Made by a program: the position numbers and the translations under genes. Source: Methylobacterium marchantiae (GTDB taxonomy: Bacteria; Pseudomonadota; Alphaproteobacteria; Rhizobiales; Beijerinckiaceae). From it: DNA of 64,000 nt. The notes under the pieces are model-generated. The model was given only the letters and a program-made list of their open reading frames with translations, ran no database searches and was not told where the DNA came from. Positions 38,426 through 48,391 of this stretch are shown here, one piece after another. The DNA lies in the NCBI RefSeq assembly GCF_022179405.1, contig NZ_BPQT01000018.1, positions 54,659 through 118,658 of the forward strand, in the 5' to 3' direction. Within the stretch, counting starts at the first letter, position 1. Every line of letters starts with the position of its first letter.

Positions 38426-41400
38426 ATGAACATCATCCTGATCAAGCTGTTCGCGACCGCGCTGACGCTCAGTCAGGTGACCACGCGCCCAGAGGCGGTG
38501 AAGACGCATTTCGATCCAGTGGCGGACAAGGCGGAGGTGGTCCAGGTTCTGCGCGACGGCTGCGCCCATATGCGCAAGTCCTTCGACATCGAGGACATCA
38601 ATCTCGATGAGCTGATCTCCACCGCAATGGAAGATCCGTCGGCCATAGCCGGTGCCTCGGCGCCCAAGCTCCTGCATGGGCTCGATATCGGAGAGCTCAA
38701 CACGAGCTACCGCCAGTTCTGCAAGGGCGAGAGCCCGAAGGATTCTCCCTTCGACGCGGCCGAGGTGATCGAGTTCTACAACAGGGCGGTGGCCGATCTC
38801 CCCTCGGCGCAGGATCTCAAGGACCGCAAGCTGCCGGGCGCGAGCCTGATCCTCGACGGTGCCGGCAGGCGCTACGCCGAGGCCTTCGAGGCCAATGGGC
38901 GCCGCCTCACCGTGCCGATCTCCGATGTGCCGGTGATGGTTCAGAAGGCCTTCGTGGCCGCCGAGGACAAGCGCTTCGAGACTCATCACGGCATCGATGA
39001 GCGCGGCGTCATCCGTGCCTTCATCGGCAACCTCGCTTCTCCCGGCAGGCCGGCCGGCGGCTCCACCATCACCCAGCAGGTGGTCAAGAACCTGTCCGTG
39101 GGCGACGACGTCACCTACGAGCGCAAGATCCGCGAGATGATCGTGGCCTCTCGGCTCGAGCGGATCCTCGGCAAACCGCAGATCCTCGAACTCTACCTCA
39201 ACGGGATCTATCTCGGCCGCGGCTCCTACGGGATCGAGATGGCGGCGCGCAGCTATTTCGGCAAATCCGTGGGCCAGCTCACCGTGCCGGAGGCTGCCCT
39301 GCTCGGCGGCATGCCGAAGGGGCCGAACTTCTACAATCCGGACAAGTATCCCGACCGCGCCAAGGAGCGCCGCGCCTATGTCTTGGCGCGGATGAAGGAC
39401 GAGGGCGTCATCACCGATGCGCAGCTCACAGAGGCGGCAAACGCTCCCCTCGGGCTGAAGCCGATCGAGACGACCCGGCGGGATTCCGGCTTCTACTTCG
39501 TCGATCACGTCGCCCGCGAGGCTCGGACATTCGCCGGAATCGACTCCCTCACCTCCGCCTCGCACGTCGTCCGCTCCACCATCAATGCCGGCCTCCAGAC
39601 CGCCGTGGAGAGCGCGCTTCAGGACGGACTCGCGAATTACGAGCGTGCCACTGGGCGCCAGCGCTATGACGGACCCGAATTCAACCTCGCTGAAAGCATT
39701 GCGAAGCTCGGCGGGGCGGCGCCCGCGGTGGAAGGGTCGGTTCAGTCCGTCCCGCTGATCGTCGGTGGCGAGGCCAAGCCGAAGCCGTTAGCGGTCAAGG
39801 CAGTTCCGGCCTCGGACACGATTCCGAGGCCGGTACCGCAAAAGCCGATCTGGCAACGAGCCCTGGAGAGTGCCCGGCCCGTGCTCTACGACGTGCATTG
39901 GCCCCTTGCCGTGGTGCTCGAAGCCGGCCGAGGGCCGGTGAAGGCGGGGCTCGCCGACGGGCGGATCGTCAGCCTCGATCCCGGTATCGCCAAGGGCCGG
40001 CTTCAGACTTACGACGTGGTGCGGGTGAAGCTGCGCGACCCCAAGGCCCGGCTGCCCCGCGCCGACTTGCGGGTGCGTCCCTCCGTCCAGGGCGCCGCCA
40101 TGGTGCTGGAGAACCGCACCGGCCGTATCCTCGCCATGGACGGAGGTTTCTCTTACCCTCTGAGCCAGCTGAACCGGGTGACGCAGACCGTGCGCCAGCC
40201 GGGTTCGACACTGAAGCCGCTAACCTATCTCGCCGCGCTCAATGCGGGCCTGCAGCCCAACACGCTGGTGATGGATGCCAGCGTCACGCTGCCGCCCATC
40301 GGCGGCGTCGGCCAGTCTTGGAGCCCTAAGAACTACGACGGCGGCGGATCGAGCGCGACCACGCTTCGGCGCGGCCTCGAATTCTCGAAGAACCTCGTCA
40401 CCGCGCGCCTGCTCCAGGGCGGCATCGCCGATACGCCTCCGGCGAGCCTCACCCGGGTCTGCGACCTCGCGCTGGAAGCACAGCTCTATGCAGAATGCGA
40501 GCGCTACTATCCGTTCGTCCTCGGCTCGCAACCGGTCCGCATGGTCGATCTCGCGGCCTTCTATGCGGCCATCGCCAACGAAGGCGCGCGGCCAGCACCC
40601 TACGCGCTGGAGACGGTCGAGCGCGACGGCAAGGTTCTTTACAAGCGTGATTCTAAGGAGCCGGTCAGGATCGGCTCCGCCGATAGGGTCGCTTTCTATC
40701 AGCTGAAGACCATGCTCCAGGGCGTGACCAACCACGGCACTGCCGCGGCCCTGGCGAAGTTTTCCGGCTCCATCGCCGGCAAGACCGGCACCTCAGAGAA
40801 CGAGAACGACGCGTGGTTCGCCGGCTTCACCAACGAGATCACCATCGTGGTCTGGGTCGGCTACGACAATGCCGACGGTACCCGCAGGACGCTGGGGCGT
40901 GGCCAGACCGGCGGGCATCTGGCTGTGCCGATTGCCGGCGCGATCCTTCAGGCGGCCTGGGCAAACGGCGTCCCGCGCACCAATCTCGCGCCACCTTCTC
41001 CTGAAGCCAAGCGCCTCCTTGTCGATCTCCCGATCGATCCGCGCAGCGGCGAGCGCATCTCCGGCGGCGGGTTCATCGAGCACTTCCGCCTGAGTGATGG
41101 CCGCATGGCCGACACTCAGTACCGGCTGTTGCCCCGCGAAGTGCAGACTGCCATGCGGCCGGATGCCGAGGACGGCGACATGGGCGGGATCGACGATGGC
41201 GCCGATGCGGCCGGCGACGTGTTCGGCAACCTCACGACCCGGCGTGCCCCCGAGACCGATCTTCTCGACCCGTTCGGCGAGAGGCAAGTGCAGCCGCGCA
41301 GCCGCCGGGCGCAAGGAGATGTCTACGAGGGCTCACGCAGTCAGGCATGGCCCGGTACGCAGCGCTCACCCTTTGGCGACGACGAGCCGCCCCGCGCCCG

Positions 41401-41446
41401 GCGTCGCGATCCCGACTATCTGTTCGGCGACGATCCGCGCTACTGA
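38426..41446 (+). CDS. Class A penicillin-binding protein with an extended N-terminal region
   Basis: A 1006-residue bifunctional peptidoglycan synthase. The glycosyltransferase (GT51) catalytic Glu is E180 in AAEDKRFETHHG, with GGSTITQQ at 211-218. The transpeptidase has SxxK in PGSTLKPLTYL (serine near 593), SKN in EFSKNLVT, and KTG in AGKTGTSENEN near 785. The C-terminal 80 residues are charged and disordered. Unlike most class A PBPs there is no clear cytoplasmic tail plus transmembrane helix: the first 20 residues look like a short signal or anchor, followed by about 120 residues of unknown domain. It is followed 41 bp later by an exported protein gene. Confidence 0.93.
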   Translation: MNIILIKLFATALTLSQVTTRPEAVKTHFDPVADKAEVVQVLRDGCAHMRKSFDIEDINLDELISTAMEDPSAIAGASAPKLLHGLDIGELNTSYRQFCKGESPKDSPFDAAEVIEFYNRAVADLPSAQDLKDRKLPGASLILDGAGRRYAEAFEANGRRLTVPISDVPVMVQKAFVAAEDKRFETHHGIDERGVIRAFIGNLASPGRPAGGSTITQQVVKNLSVGDDVTYERKIREMIVASRLERILGKPQILELYLNGIYLGRGSYGIEMAARSYFGKSVGQLTVPEAALLGGMPKGPNFYNPDKYPDRAKERRAYVLARMKDEGVITDAQLTEAANAPLGLKPIETTRRDSGFYFVDHVAREARTFAGIDSLTSASHVVRSTINAGLQTAVESALQDGLANYERATGRQRYDGPEFNLAESIAKLGGAAPAVEGSVQSVPLIVGGEAKPKPLAVKAVPASDTIPRPVPQKPIWQRALESARPVLYDVHWPLAVVLEAGRGPVKAGLADGRIVSLDPGIAKGRLQTYDVVRVKLRDPKARLPRADLRVRPSVQGAAMVLENRTGRILAMDGGFSYPLSQLNRVTQTVRQPGSTLKPLTYLAALNAGLQPNTLVMDASVTLPPIGGVGQSWSPKNYDGGGSSATTLRRGLEFSKNLVTARLLQGGIADTPPASLTRVCDLALEAQLYAECERYYPFVLGSQPVRMVDLAAFYAAIANEGARPAPYALETVERDGKVLYKRDSKEPVRIGSADRVAFYQLKTMLQGVTNHGTAAALAKFSGSIAGKTGTSENENDAWFAGFTNEITIVVWVGYDNADGTRRTLGRGQTGGHLAVPIAGAILQAAWANGVPRTNLAPPSPEAKRLLVDLPIDPRSGERISGGGFIEHFRLSDGRMADTQYRLLPREVQTAMRPDAEDGDMGGIDDGADAAGDVFGNLTTRRAPETDLLDPFGERQVQPRSRRAQGDVYEGSRSQAWPGTQRSPFGDDEPPRARRRDPDYLFGDDPRY

Positions 41447-41487
41447 CACGCGCATTCCCTTTCTTCATCAGCAACCGAGGCCCCGAC

Positions 41488-42549
41488 GTGAAGACGCAGC
41501 TTCCGGCGACACGTGTCCTTGCCAAAGCCCTTGTCCTGGTGCTGGCATCCGGTGCGCCGACCACCGCGCAGGAGGGGATAAAGCTCCAGCCTCCGACCGA
41601 GCGGATCAAGGAAGTGGCCGCCATCGAGCCTTCGACCGTTGCGAGCCTCAAGCCCGGCACGATCCTGTTCACCGACCACCGGGAGATGCCGTCGAACCCC
41701 GAGAGCGGCCTGACGCCCTATCTCGAATGGAGGAAGCTGCGCCCGGCCGAGCAAGCGGCCTTGGCGCCTTATCCCGCCTATGCCGAGCCCGATTACACGA
41801 CGACACTCAACGGGGTCTCGAAGCAGCGGCACGAGACCCTCAAGGTCTATGTGGCGCAGGGGCGGTTCGTCGTGGCGCGGCCTGCGGAGTCGATCGACCT
41901 CACGGCTTTCGCCAATCTTGGGTTCGTCTCCAGGATGGACCCCGTCATCAAGCACAAGACGCTGAATCCGGCCGACGTGACGCCCACCAAGGACCCGGCC
42001 GCCGCTTTCGCCCGGCGTCCCGACCGGGCTTGGTGCGAGGGGGCCGCCGCCTGCATCGAATCTCGCTACGATCTCGAAGGTAAGCTGCCGCTCGGTGTGA
42101 AGCTCGCGAACAAGCTGGAGGACGGCGCCTCGAAGAAGGTCGCCGAATTCGTCTCCTTCCAAAGCGAATTGCGGACATTGTCGGCTCCGGAGGCCGCTTC
42201 TCTGGCCGCCCTCACGAAGATCGATACCTCGGTATCCGGTGGCCTCGAACAGACGATCTTCTGGGTCAACCAGATCTTGCGTTTCGGCAAGTTCCTCGCC
42301 GTTTTCCAGCCGATGCCGAATGACGCCGGCAAGACGGTGGTGACGACTTACATGGCGCTCGCGATCAAGGCCGATGTCCTTGACCGCAAGCAGGAATACG
42401 CCCGCGTGCCGGTGCTGAAGAACCTGCTGCCGGCGCAGGTGCTGATGGGCAACTCCTCCTTCAACACCGGGACCTCGATCAGCGCCGGACTGCCCACCTA
42501 CGCGCGCAACCGCATGATCGCCTTTGCGGACGCGCTGGCGAAGAACTGA
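41488..42549 (+). CDS. Exported protein of unknown function, partner gene of the PBP
   Basis: About 353 residues from a GTG at 41488 that has GAGG eight bases upstream. The signal peptide ends near APTTAQEG. The mature part is mixed alpha/beta, with one likely disulfide (CEGAAAC) and a hydrophobic region near 260-290 (ETIFWVNQIL-like, VNQILRFGKFLAVFQPM). I recognise no family. The start lies 41 bp after the PBP gene, so a shared transcript and a cell-envelope role are likely. Confidence 0.75.
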   Translation: MKTQLPATRVLAKALVLVLASGAPTTAQEGIKLQPPTERIKEVAAIEPSTVASLKPGTILFTDHREMPSNPESGLTPYLEWRKLRPAEQAALAPYPAYAEPDYTTTLNGVSKQRHETLKVYVAQGRFVVARPAESIDLTAFANLGFVSRMDPVIKHKTLNPADVTPTKDPAAAFARRPDRAWCEGAAACIESRYDLEGKLPLGVKLANKLEDGASKKVAEFVSFQSELRTLSAPEAASLAALTKIDTSVSGGLEQTIFWVNQILRFGKFLAVFQPMPNDAGKTVVTTYMALAIKADVLDRKQEYARVPVLKNLLPAQVLMGNSSFNTGTSISAGLPTYARNRMIAFADALAKN

Positions 42550-42558
42550 AGCGCCGCC

Positions 42559-42765
42559 TCAATTCCCACGGCTGACGATGGAGGGCATCGAGGGGGCGGT
42601 GTAGACGCGGTTCACGTCGCGGCGGGTCTGGGTGCCGTTGGTATCGTTGGAGCGGCGGAAATTTTCGGTGCTGAAGCTGTCCGAGAGGCCGCTTCTGTCA
42701 GCGCTGTTGCAGGCGCCAAGGGCACAGAGCAAGCCGGTGAAGAGGACGGCAGTGATGGGACGCAT
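42559..42765 (-). CDS. Small lipoprotein
   Basis: 68 residues. MRPITAVLFTGLLCALGAC is a lipoprotein signal with lipobox ALGAC; mature lipid-linked Cys at 19. The rest is short, polar and Ser/Asn/Arg-rich. ATG 42765 has AGGAA eight bases upstream. Its stop converges with the exported protein gene only 10 bp away. No family recognised. Confidence 0.72.
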   Translation of the reverse strand: MRPITAVLFTGLLCALGACNSADRSGLSDSFSTENFRRSNDTNGTQTRRDVNRVYTAPSMPSIVSRGN

Positions 42766-43004
42766 TGGAGTGTTCCTGGAATGCTGGTCCTGCTGGACCG
42801 GTCGGCCCTGTCGTGGTGCCGTGGGGGCGTTCGCGTCAAGCACAAGGATAACGAACCGTCTCAGCTTACGGGCAGAGTGATGTTCCGATGCCACGGAAAT
42901 GCTCACTACGCTCCACGACATTCGGGCTTTGGCGCCCTAATCATGGAAATTTGCCCTCTGTGGATCTGGTGTCTCGTCTCGGCTTGAGCGACACCTTGTC
43001 CGAC

Positions 43005-43253
43005 ATGAGCAACGTGGTCCCTTTCGCACGCCCCCGAGCCGCTCCGGCCCCGCAGATCAGCGACGTGGTCGCGGTCGCGGATGATCTCTTCGCCGCCCTG
43101 GAGCTTCTTCAGGGGGTCACCGAGCGCGCCGCCGCCATGGGCCGTCCCCGCCGGGAAATGGAACACACGGTTCGGAACCTGCGCGAGGCTGTGAGCGCCG
43201 TCGAGCGAGCCCTCGATTGCATCGGTGAGGGCGACGAGGCCGGCCAGGGCTGA
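43005..43253 (+). CDS. Small helical protein, unknown
   Basis: 82 residues: MSNVVPFARPRAAPAPQI, a Pro-rich start, followed by two long amphipathic helices (VVAVADDLFAALELLQGV, MEHTVRNLREAVSAVERAL). Cytoplasmic; may form a small coiled-coil dimer. The frame is open upstream but the earlier residues look non-coding. No family recognised. It shares a divergent region with the small lipoprotein gene. Confidence 0.6.
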   Translation: MSNVVPFARPRAAPAPQISDVVAVADDLFAALELLQGVTERAAAMGRPRREMEHTVRNLREAVSAVERALDCIGEGDEAGQG

Positions 43254-43455
43254 AGTCGATGGAACAGGGCTTGCCGGATCGTGAGTCGGTCCTCTGATCC
43301 CCGACGAAGTTTCACAACTTTCGCTCGCGTTGCGATCCGAACGGATCGAACCCCTCGCGAATCCCATATTCTTTTCGATCTTTTGTCTACTAATGGACAG
43401 ACGGCCATGTGACAATGAGCTAGGTCTGAGACAGAAGGTGAACACAGCGTATCCT

Positions 43456-44259
43456 ATGTCCTCGTCGCCAGAGTCCTTCATTGAAGGCAATCTCCTCCTG
43501 AAGGCCATGTCCGCGAGCGACCGGGGACTTCTCGCGCCTTATTTCGAACTGATGGTCGTACGGCGCGGTGAGACTCTGTTCACCGTTGGATCGAACGTTT
43601 CGCTGATCTCGTTTCCTTGTGAGCAGACGGTCATTACATTGATCGTCTCCATGCGTGACGGTCGAACCGCGGAGACAGCTACGATCGGACGGGAAGGTGC
43701 TGTGGGCGGAGTCGTGAGTCACGGTAGCCTTCCGGCCTTCAGCACGGCCCTGGTGCAGATCGGCGGGCCAGTCCTGAGGCTCGATGCGGCCAAACTGCAG
43801 GACGCCAAGCAGCGCTCCACGACTTTGCGCAACCTTTTCACCCGTTACGGCGATTGCCTGCTGGGCCAGGTGCTGCAATCCGTAGCCTGCAACGCCCTCC
43901 ACCCGATCGAGGAGCGATGCCTGCGCTGGCTGCTGACACTGCAGGATCGAATCGGAACGGAAGAGTTACCGGTCACTCACGAACTCCTGGCCAACATGCT
44001 CGGTGTTCAGCGCACCTATCTGACGCGAATCCTGCGAACCCTTCAGCTACAAGGGCTGATCGAGGTCGGTCGAGGACGTATCACCATCCTGAATCGAGCG
44101 GAGATACAGCAGGCTGCCTGCGAATGTCACGGCGCCGTGGTGCGTCATTTCGAGACCGTCCTCGGTGCCGTCTACGACGCGGATGGCCGGATGCTCTTCG
44201 TTGATCCACCGACGCAGCCAAGTCCGGCCGATCCGGCCCGGTCGGCGGAAACCGTCTGA
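43456..44259 (+). CDS. Crp/Fnr-family transcriptional regulator
   Basis: 267 residues with a cyclic-nucleotide-binding-like beta roll at about 20-140 (RRGETLFTVGSNVSLISFP, GREGAVGGVVSHG) and a helix-turn-helix at about 180-235 (VTHELLANMLGVQRTYLTRIL). The beta roll lacks the Fnr cysteine cluster and the Crp phosphate motif, so the signal is unknown. The C-terminal tail is Pro-rich. The start is uncertain: an in-frame ATG at 43393 would add 21 residues; neither has a strong ribosome site. A TGTC-N8-GACA palindrome at 43384-43399 could be an autoregulatory site. Confidence 0.87.
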   Translation: MSSSPESFIEGNLLLKAMSASDRGLLAPYFELMVVRRGETLFTVGSNVSLISFPCEQTVITLIVSMRDGRTAETATIGREGAVGGVVSHGSLPAFSTALVQIGGPVLRLDAAKLQDAKQRSTTLRNLFTRYGDCLLGQVLQSVACNALHPIEERCLRWLLTLQDRIGTEELPVTHELLANMLGVQRTYLTRILRTLQLQGLIEVGRGRITILNRAEIQQAACECHGAVVRHFETVLGAVYDADGRMLFVDPPTQPSPADPARSAETV

Positions 44260-44453
44260 ACGCAAGGGGCGGGTCTGGTCATGGCGAACGAGGCTCATTG
44301 GCGACGGGACCGCAAACAGGGATGGAGCTCTATTCTTTCGCTGATCACAGGAAGAGCGTGATGAACTTGCGAAATCTCGTGATGGGACTTGTTCAACGCA
44401 GAAAATCACGGCATCTCATGTAACGGCGACCGCCAGAGTTCGATACTCATCCG

Positions 44454-46781
44454 ATGACCATCGCGAAGGCCCCTCCCCTCCATCAAAGGAGTCGTGGCGA
44501 TCCCCCGTCGCTGCAAGCGACTGTAGGCAAGAGCAATGGGGACGACGATTCGCGTCTGCGACTAGCGCTCGAAGCAGCCGCCATCGGAGTGTACGATCAC
44601 GATTTCCTGAGCGGAACCCTTCACTGGGATGAGCGCTTGCGCGGCATGTTCGGCGGCGGCGTGAAGGAATCGGTCAGCTTCGTCGGCGACTTCCTTGACC
44701 GCCTGCATCCCGATGACCGCGACCGTGTCGATTCTGAGTTTCGGACTAGTCTCGATCCGACAGGCGATGGCATCTTCGTCAGTGAATATCGCATCGGCGG
44801 GTTTGACGGACCTCCCGTTCGCTGGTTCGCCGACACTGGTCGCTGCATGTTTCTTGACGGTCGTCCCATACGGATGGTCGGTGCCGTCCGAGACATTACG
44901 GCCGACCGGCGAAATGCCGCACGCATGCAGGGTGGTATCGATGCGGGCTCGGTCGACGAACGCTATCGGCTCATTGCAAGAGCGACCAACGATGTCATCT
45001 GGGATTGGGACCTCGATCGCGATGAGATCGTTTGGAACGAGGCGCTGCAGACATCCTATGGCTGGCCGCCGGGCCATGTCGGACCTGGTTCCGCCTGGTG
45101 GCTCGGCAATATTCATCCCGAGGACCGACCCAGTGTCTTCGCTGGCCTCAATGCCATCCTCGAAGGGCGTGCAGACCAGTGGAGCCGCCAGTACCGCTTC
45201 CTGAGGGTGGATGGATCTTACGCCGATGTGCTGGATCGGGGTTACGTCGTCCGCGATGCGGAGGGTGTGCCGTTCCGAATGATCGGGTCGATGCTCGACG
45301 TCACGGTGCGTAGCCAGTTGGAGGCGCAGTTCCGCGCTGTCTTCGAGGGGGCAAATGTCGGGATCGTCCAGTTCGATCCTCGCAGTGTCCTGGCTCTCAG
45401 GGTCAACGCCAAGCTCTGCGAGATCTGGGGAGCTCCGGAATCCGAGATCGTCGGTCGTTCCCTCGCTCAATGGACTCCGACCGAAGATGCTGCCGAACGC
45501 GAGGCACTACATCGGCGTCTTGCCACCGGTGAGACCATGCAGGACCGTTTCGAGAAGCGCTACCGGCGAAGGGATGGCCGGATCATCTGGGCACGGGTCA
45601 ACCTCGTCTCTCAGACCTTGGGCGACTCGGTCCATGCCACGGCGATGATCGAGGATATCACTGAGGAGAAGCTGGCCGATGTCCGTCGTGAGGCCCTGAT
45701 CAACCTCGGTGACCGCCTGCGCGATCTGCGTTCGAATTCGGACATCGTGGCGGTGACGGCCGAGATCCTCGGGCGGACACTCGGCGCAACGCGGGCCGGC
45801 TACGGGATGGTCGACCTGACGGCCGGCTTATTGACGGTTGCTCATTCCTGGTCGTTCGACGGACAGGCGCCGCCGGCTCGGACAATGAAGCTCGACGAGT
45901 TCCCGGCGAGCATCGCCAGCTTGCAGCGCGGCGAGGTGCTGGCGGTCCCTGATCTCGGGGCAGCACGCGAAACGCTGGAGGCGGATGCAAAACTCTACAT
46001 CGCTCGGGGTGTCCGGGCAGTGATCTCCGTGCCTCTGCTCCAGCGCGGCCGTCTCGTGGGCGTGCTGTACGCGACGGAGGCTTCACCGCGCTTTTGGACA
46101 CATGGCGAGGTCGCCTTCGTCCGTGAGGTTGCTGAACGGGCCTGGAGCGGCCTGACTCGGATCGAGGCGGATGAGCAGCAGCGCATTCTCAATCGCGAAC
46201 TCAGCCATCGCATGAAGAACACGCTCGCGATGGTTCAGGCGATCGCCTCGCAGAGCCTGCGTAACGTCACGGACATCGAGGCCGCCAAACACGCGCTCGC
46301 CGCCCGTCTCATCGCCCTGGGCAAAGCTCATGATATCCTGCTTACCGGGGAGCGGGAGAGTGCCGGGATAGCCGCGGTGGTGACGAGTGCCCTGTCGCTG
46401 CATGACGACCATCAGCCAGGACGGTTCCATCTGAATGGTCCCGAGATCGTCATCGGCTCCAAGGCGGCCCTGTCGCTGGCCCTGATGATGCACGAACTCG
46501 CCACCAACGCGGCCAAATACGGCGCCCTGTCCCGATCGGACGGTCGCGTCACGGTGGAGTGGAGCGTCGTTCCCGGTGACGAGGACGATACTCTTCATCT
46601 CCGTTGGACCGAACAGGGCGGTCCTCCTGTCGTAACGCCATCGACCAGGGGATTCGGTTCTCGTCTGATCGAACGTGGCCTTGCCGGCGCTGTCGGAGGC
46701 GAGGTCTCCATCGCCTATGAGCCGGATGGACTGGTCTGCCGGGTCGCGGCGCCGCTCACTGGATTCCAGGCGACTCTCTAG
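44454..46781 (+). CDS. Sensor histidine kinase, PAS-PAS-PAS-GAF-HWE
   Basis: A 775-residue soluble sensor. PAS domains lie at about 35-160, 170-285 and 287-400 (each with PAC-like ends such as RYRRRDGRIIWARVNLV). A GAF domain covers about 410-565. The C-terminal kinase is of the HWE type: phospho-accepting His585 in LSHRMKNTLAMVQAIA, the N box MHELATNAAKYGALS, and WTEQGGPP with the family Trp-x-Glu. No membrane helix. It has no response regulator beside it and lies 194 bp after the Crp/Fnr gene. PAS/GAF sensors of this type often detect light, redox or oxygen; the ligand here is unknown. Confidence 0.9.
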   Translation: MTIAKAPPLHQRSRGDPPSLQATVGKSNGDDDSRLRLALEAAAIGVYDHDFLSGTLHWDERLRGMFGGGVKESVSFVGDFLDRLHPDDRDRVDSEFRTSLDPTGDGIFVSEYRIGGFDGPPVRWFADTGRCMFLDGRPIRMVGAVRDITADRRNAARMQGGIDAGSVDERYRLIARATNDVIWDWDLDRDEIVWNEALQTSYGWPPGHVGPGSAWWLGNIHPEDRPSVFAGLNAILEGRADQWSRQYRFLRVDGSYADVLDRGYVVRDAEGVPFRMIGSMLDVTVRSQLEAQFRAVFEGANVGIVQFDPRSVLALRVNAKLCEIWGAPESEIVGRSLAQWTPTEDAAEREALHRRLATGETMQDRFEKRYRRRDGRIIWARVNLVSQTLGDSVHATAMIEDITEEKLADVRREALINLGDRLRDLRSNSDIVAVTAEILGRTLGATRAGYGMVDLTAGLLTVAHSWSFDGQAPPARTMKLDEFPASIASLQRGEVLAVPDLGAARETLEADAKLYIARGVRAVISVPLLQRGRLVGVLYATEASPRFWTHGEVAFVREVAERAWSGLTRIEADEQQRILNRELSHRMKNTLAMVQAIASQSLRNVTDIEAAKHALAARLIALGKAHDILLTGERESAGIAAVVTSALSLHDDHQPGRFHLNGPEIVIGSKAALSLALMMHELATNAAKYGALSRSDGRVTVEWSVVPGDEDDTLHLRWTEQGGPPVVTPSTRGFGSRLIERGLAGAVGGEVSIAYEPDGLVCRVAAPLTGFQATL

Positions 46782-46909
46782 CGGGGCCATTTTGGAGCCG
46801 ACTACCTACCCTACATGCTTCCGTCCTGCCGAAAGGCATTTTTCTGATCGGCGGTCAGATTGCAGCGGCAAAGTCACCGAACAAGCGACGGCTCTGTGAC
46901 AGGCGGTCC

Positions 46910-48391
46910 TCACCGCGCGAGAACTCGCACGGCATTCTTCGTCGTTCCAACGGCTTCCGACACGCTCAGGACCGATCCGGAGATGCCGCGGACATTCTGG
47001 GCGATCGTGCTGACTGCACCCGCCGCAACCTGCATGTTGCTGGACATGTCGCGGGTGACGACGCTCTGCTCTTCCACGGCCGCTGCCGTCGAGACCACGT
47101 GATCGCGCATCGTCCCGACAGAGGCTCCTATCGTGCCGAGAGCGGCGACGACCTGTTTCGAAACCGTCTGCACGCTGTCGATTTCGCCTGTGATCCGCTC
47201 CGTGGCGCGGGCCGCCTGGTTGGCGAGGTTCTTCACCTCTTGCGCCACCACGGCGAACCCTCGCCCGGCCTCGCCGGCCCGGGCCGATTCAATGGTTGCG
47301 TTGAGTGCGAGCAGGTTGATCTGGCCGGCAATGGTCTGGATCAGTCCGACAATGCCGCCCATAGCGGTAGCTGCATCGGACAGCTTCTGCGTGAAGTGAC
47401 CGGCCGCCTCAACCTGGATGCTGGCCTCATCGGTCGCTTCCTGGGACTTCGCCATGCTCTGGGAGATTTCTGCGACGGAAGCGGCCAGCTCTTCGGCCGC
47501 CGCAGCCACGGTCTGCACGTTCTCGGCCGTCGACTGAGCCGCCTCGGTGGCCGACGAGGAGGCATCGTTTGAGATCGCTAGGGCGCGATCGATGTCGCTG
47601 AAGTTCCGCTCGATGATGCGCTGAAGATCGGTCAGGAGAGTGATCTGTGCCGTGATGTCGGTGGAGAACTTGACCACCTTGTAGGGCCGTCCGCGGGCAT
47701 CCAAAATTGGATTGTAGGAGGCCTCGATCCAGATCTCGCGACCGTCCTTGGCGATCCGCTTGAACTGCCCTGCCTGATACGTCCCGCGCTTCAAGGTGGC
47801 CCAGAATTCAGCATAGGCCGTGCTTTCACCGACCGCCTCCTCCACGAACAGGCGATGATGCCGGCCTATGAGCTCGGACAGCGTGTACCCCAGAGCCTTC
47901 AGGAAGTTGTCGTTGGCGTTCAAAATGTTGCCGTCGAGATCGAACGTGATCACAGCCTGGGACTTGCCGATGGCCTCGATCTGGCCTTTGCGATCGGCAT
48001 CCTCCATCTTGCGACGCGTGACGTCGGTGGCGAGCTTGATCACTTTGTAGGGCTTCCCGCTCCGGTCAAGGATCGGATTGTAGGAGGCCTCGATCCAGAT
48101 TTCGCGACCGCCCTTGCCGAGCCGACGATACTCCGCCGCCTGATAGCGTCCTGTCCGCAGGTCGGCCCAGAACTGCAGGTACTCCGCACCGTTCCTCTCA
48201 TCCGAATCGACGAACAAGCTGTGATGCCGGCCTTTGATTTCGTCCAGCGTATAGCCGACCGCATCGAGAAAGTTCTGGTTCGCCGAGAGGATCGTGCCGT
48301 CGAGGGCGAACTCGATGGTTCCGTTCGAGCGATCTACGGCATCGAGCTTTGCCTTTGATTCGATGGCAGCGGTGCCCCAACCATTGAACAT
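46910..48391 (-). CDS. Soluble methyl-accepting chemotaxis protein with two PAS domains
   Basis: A 493-residue cytoplasmic chemoreceptor. Two PAS-PAC units at about 20-135 and 140-255 are near-duplicates and both end [14 protein letters not shown]. The MCP signalling domain follows, with the kinase-contact tip [18 protein letters not shown] and [16 protein letters not shown]. No transmembrane segment is present, so it senses an intracellular signal, as in Aer-like or BdlA-like proteins. The ATG at 48391 has AAGAAGAG nine bases upstream, and the 500 bp upstream are AT-rich in part. Confidence 0.94.
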   Translation of the reverse strand: MFNGWGTAAIESKAKLDAVDRSNGTIEFALDGTILSANQNFLDAVGYTLDEIKGRHHSLFVDSDERNGAEYLQFWADLRTGRYQAAEYRRLGKGGREIWIEASYNPILDRSGKPYKVIKLATDVTRRKMEDADRKGQIEAIGKSQAVITFDLDGNILNANDNFLKALGYTLSELIGRHHRLFVEEAVGESTAYAEFWATLKRGTYQAGQFKRIAKDGREIWIEASYNPILDARGRPYKVVKFSTDITAQITLLTDLQRIIERNFSDIDRALAISNDASSSATEAAQSTAENVQTVAAAAEELAASVAEISQSMAKSQEATDEASIQVEAAGHFTQKLSDAATAMGGIVGLIQTIAGQINLLALNATIESARAGEAGRGFAVVAQEVKNLANQAARATERITGEIDSVQTVSKQVVAALGTIGASVGTMRDHVVSTAAAVEEQSVVTRDMSSNMQVAAGAVSTIAQNVRGISGSVLSVSEAVGTTKNAVRVLAR

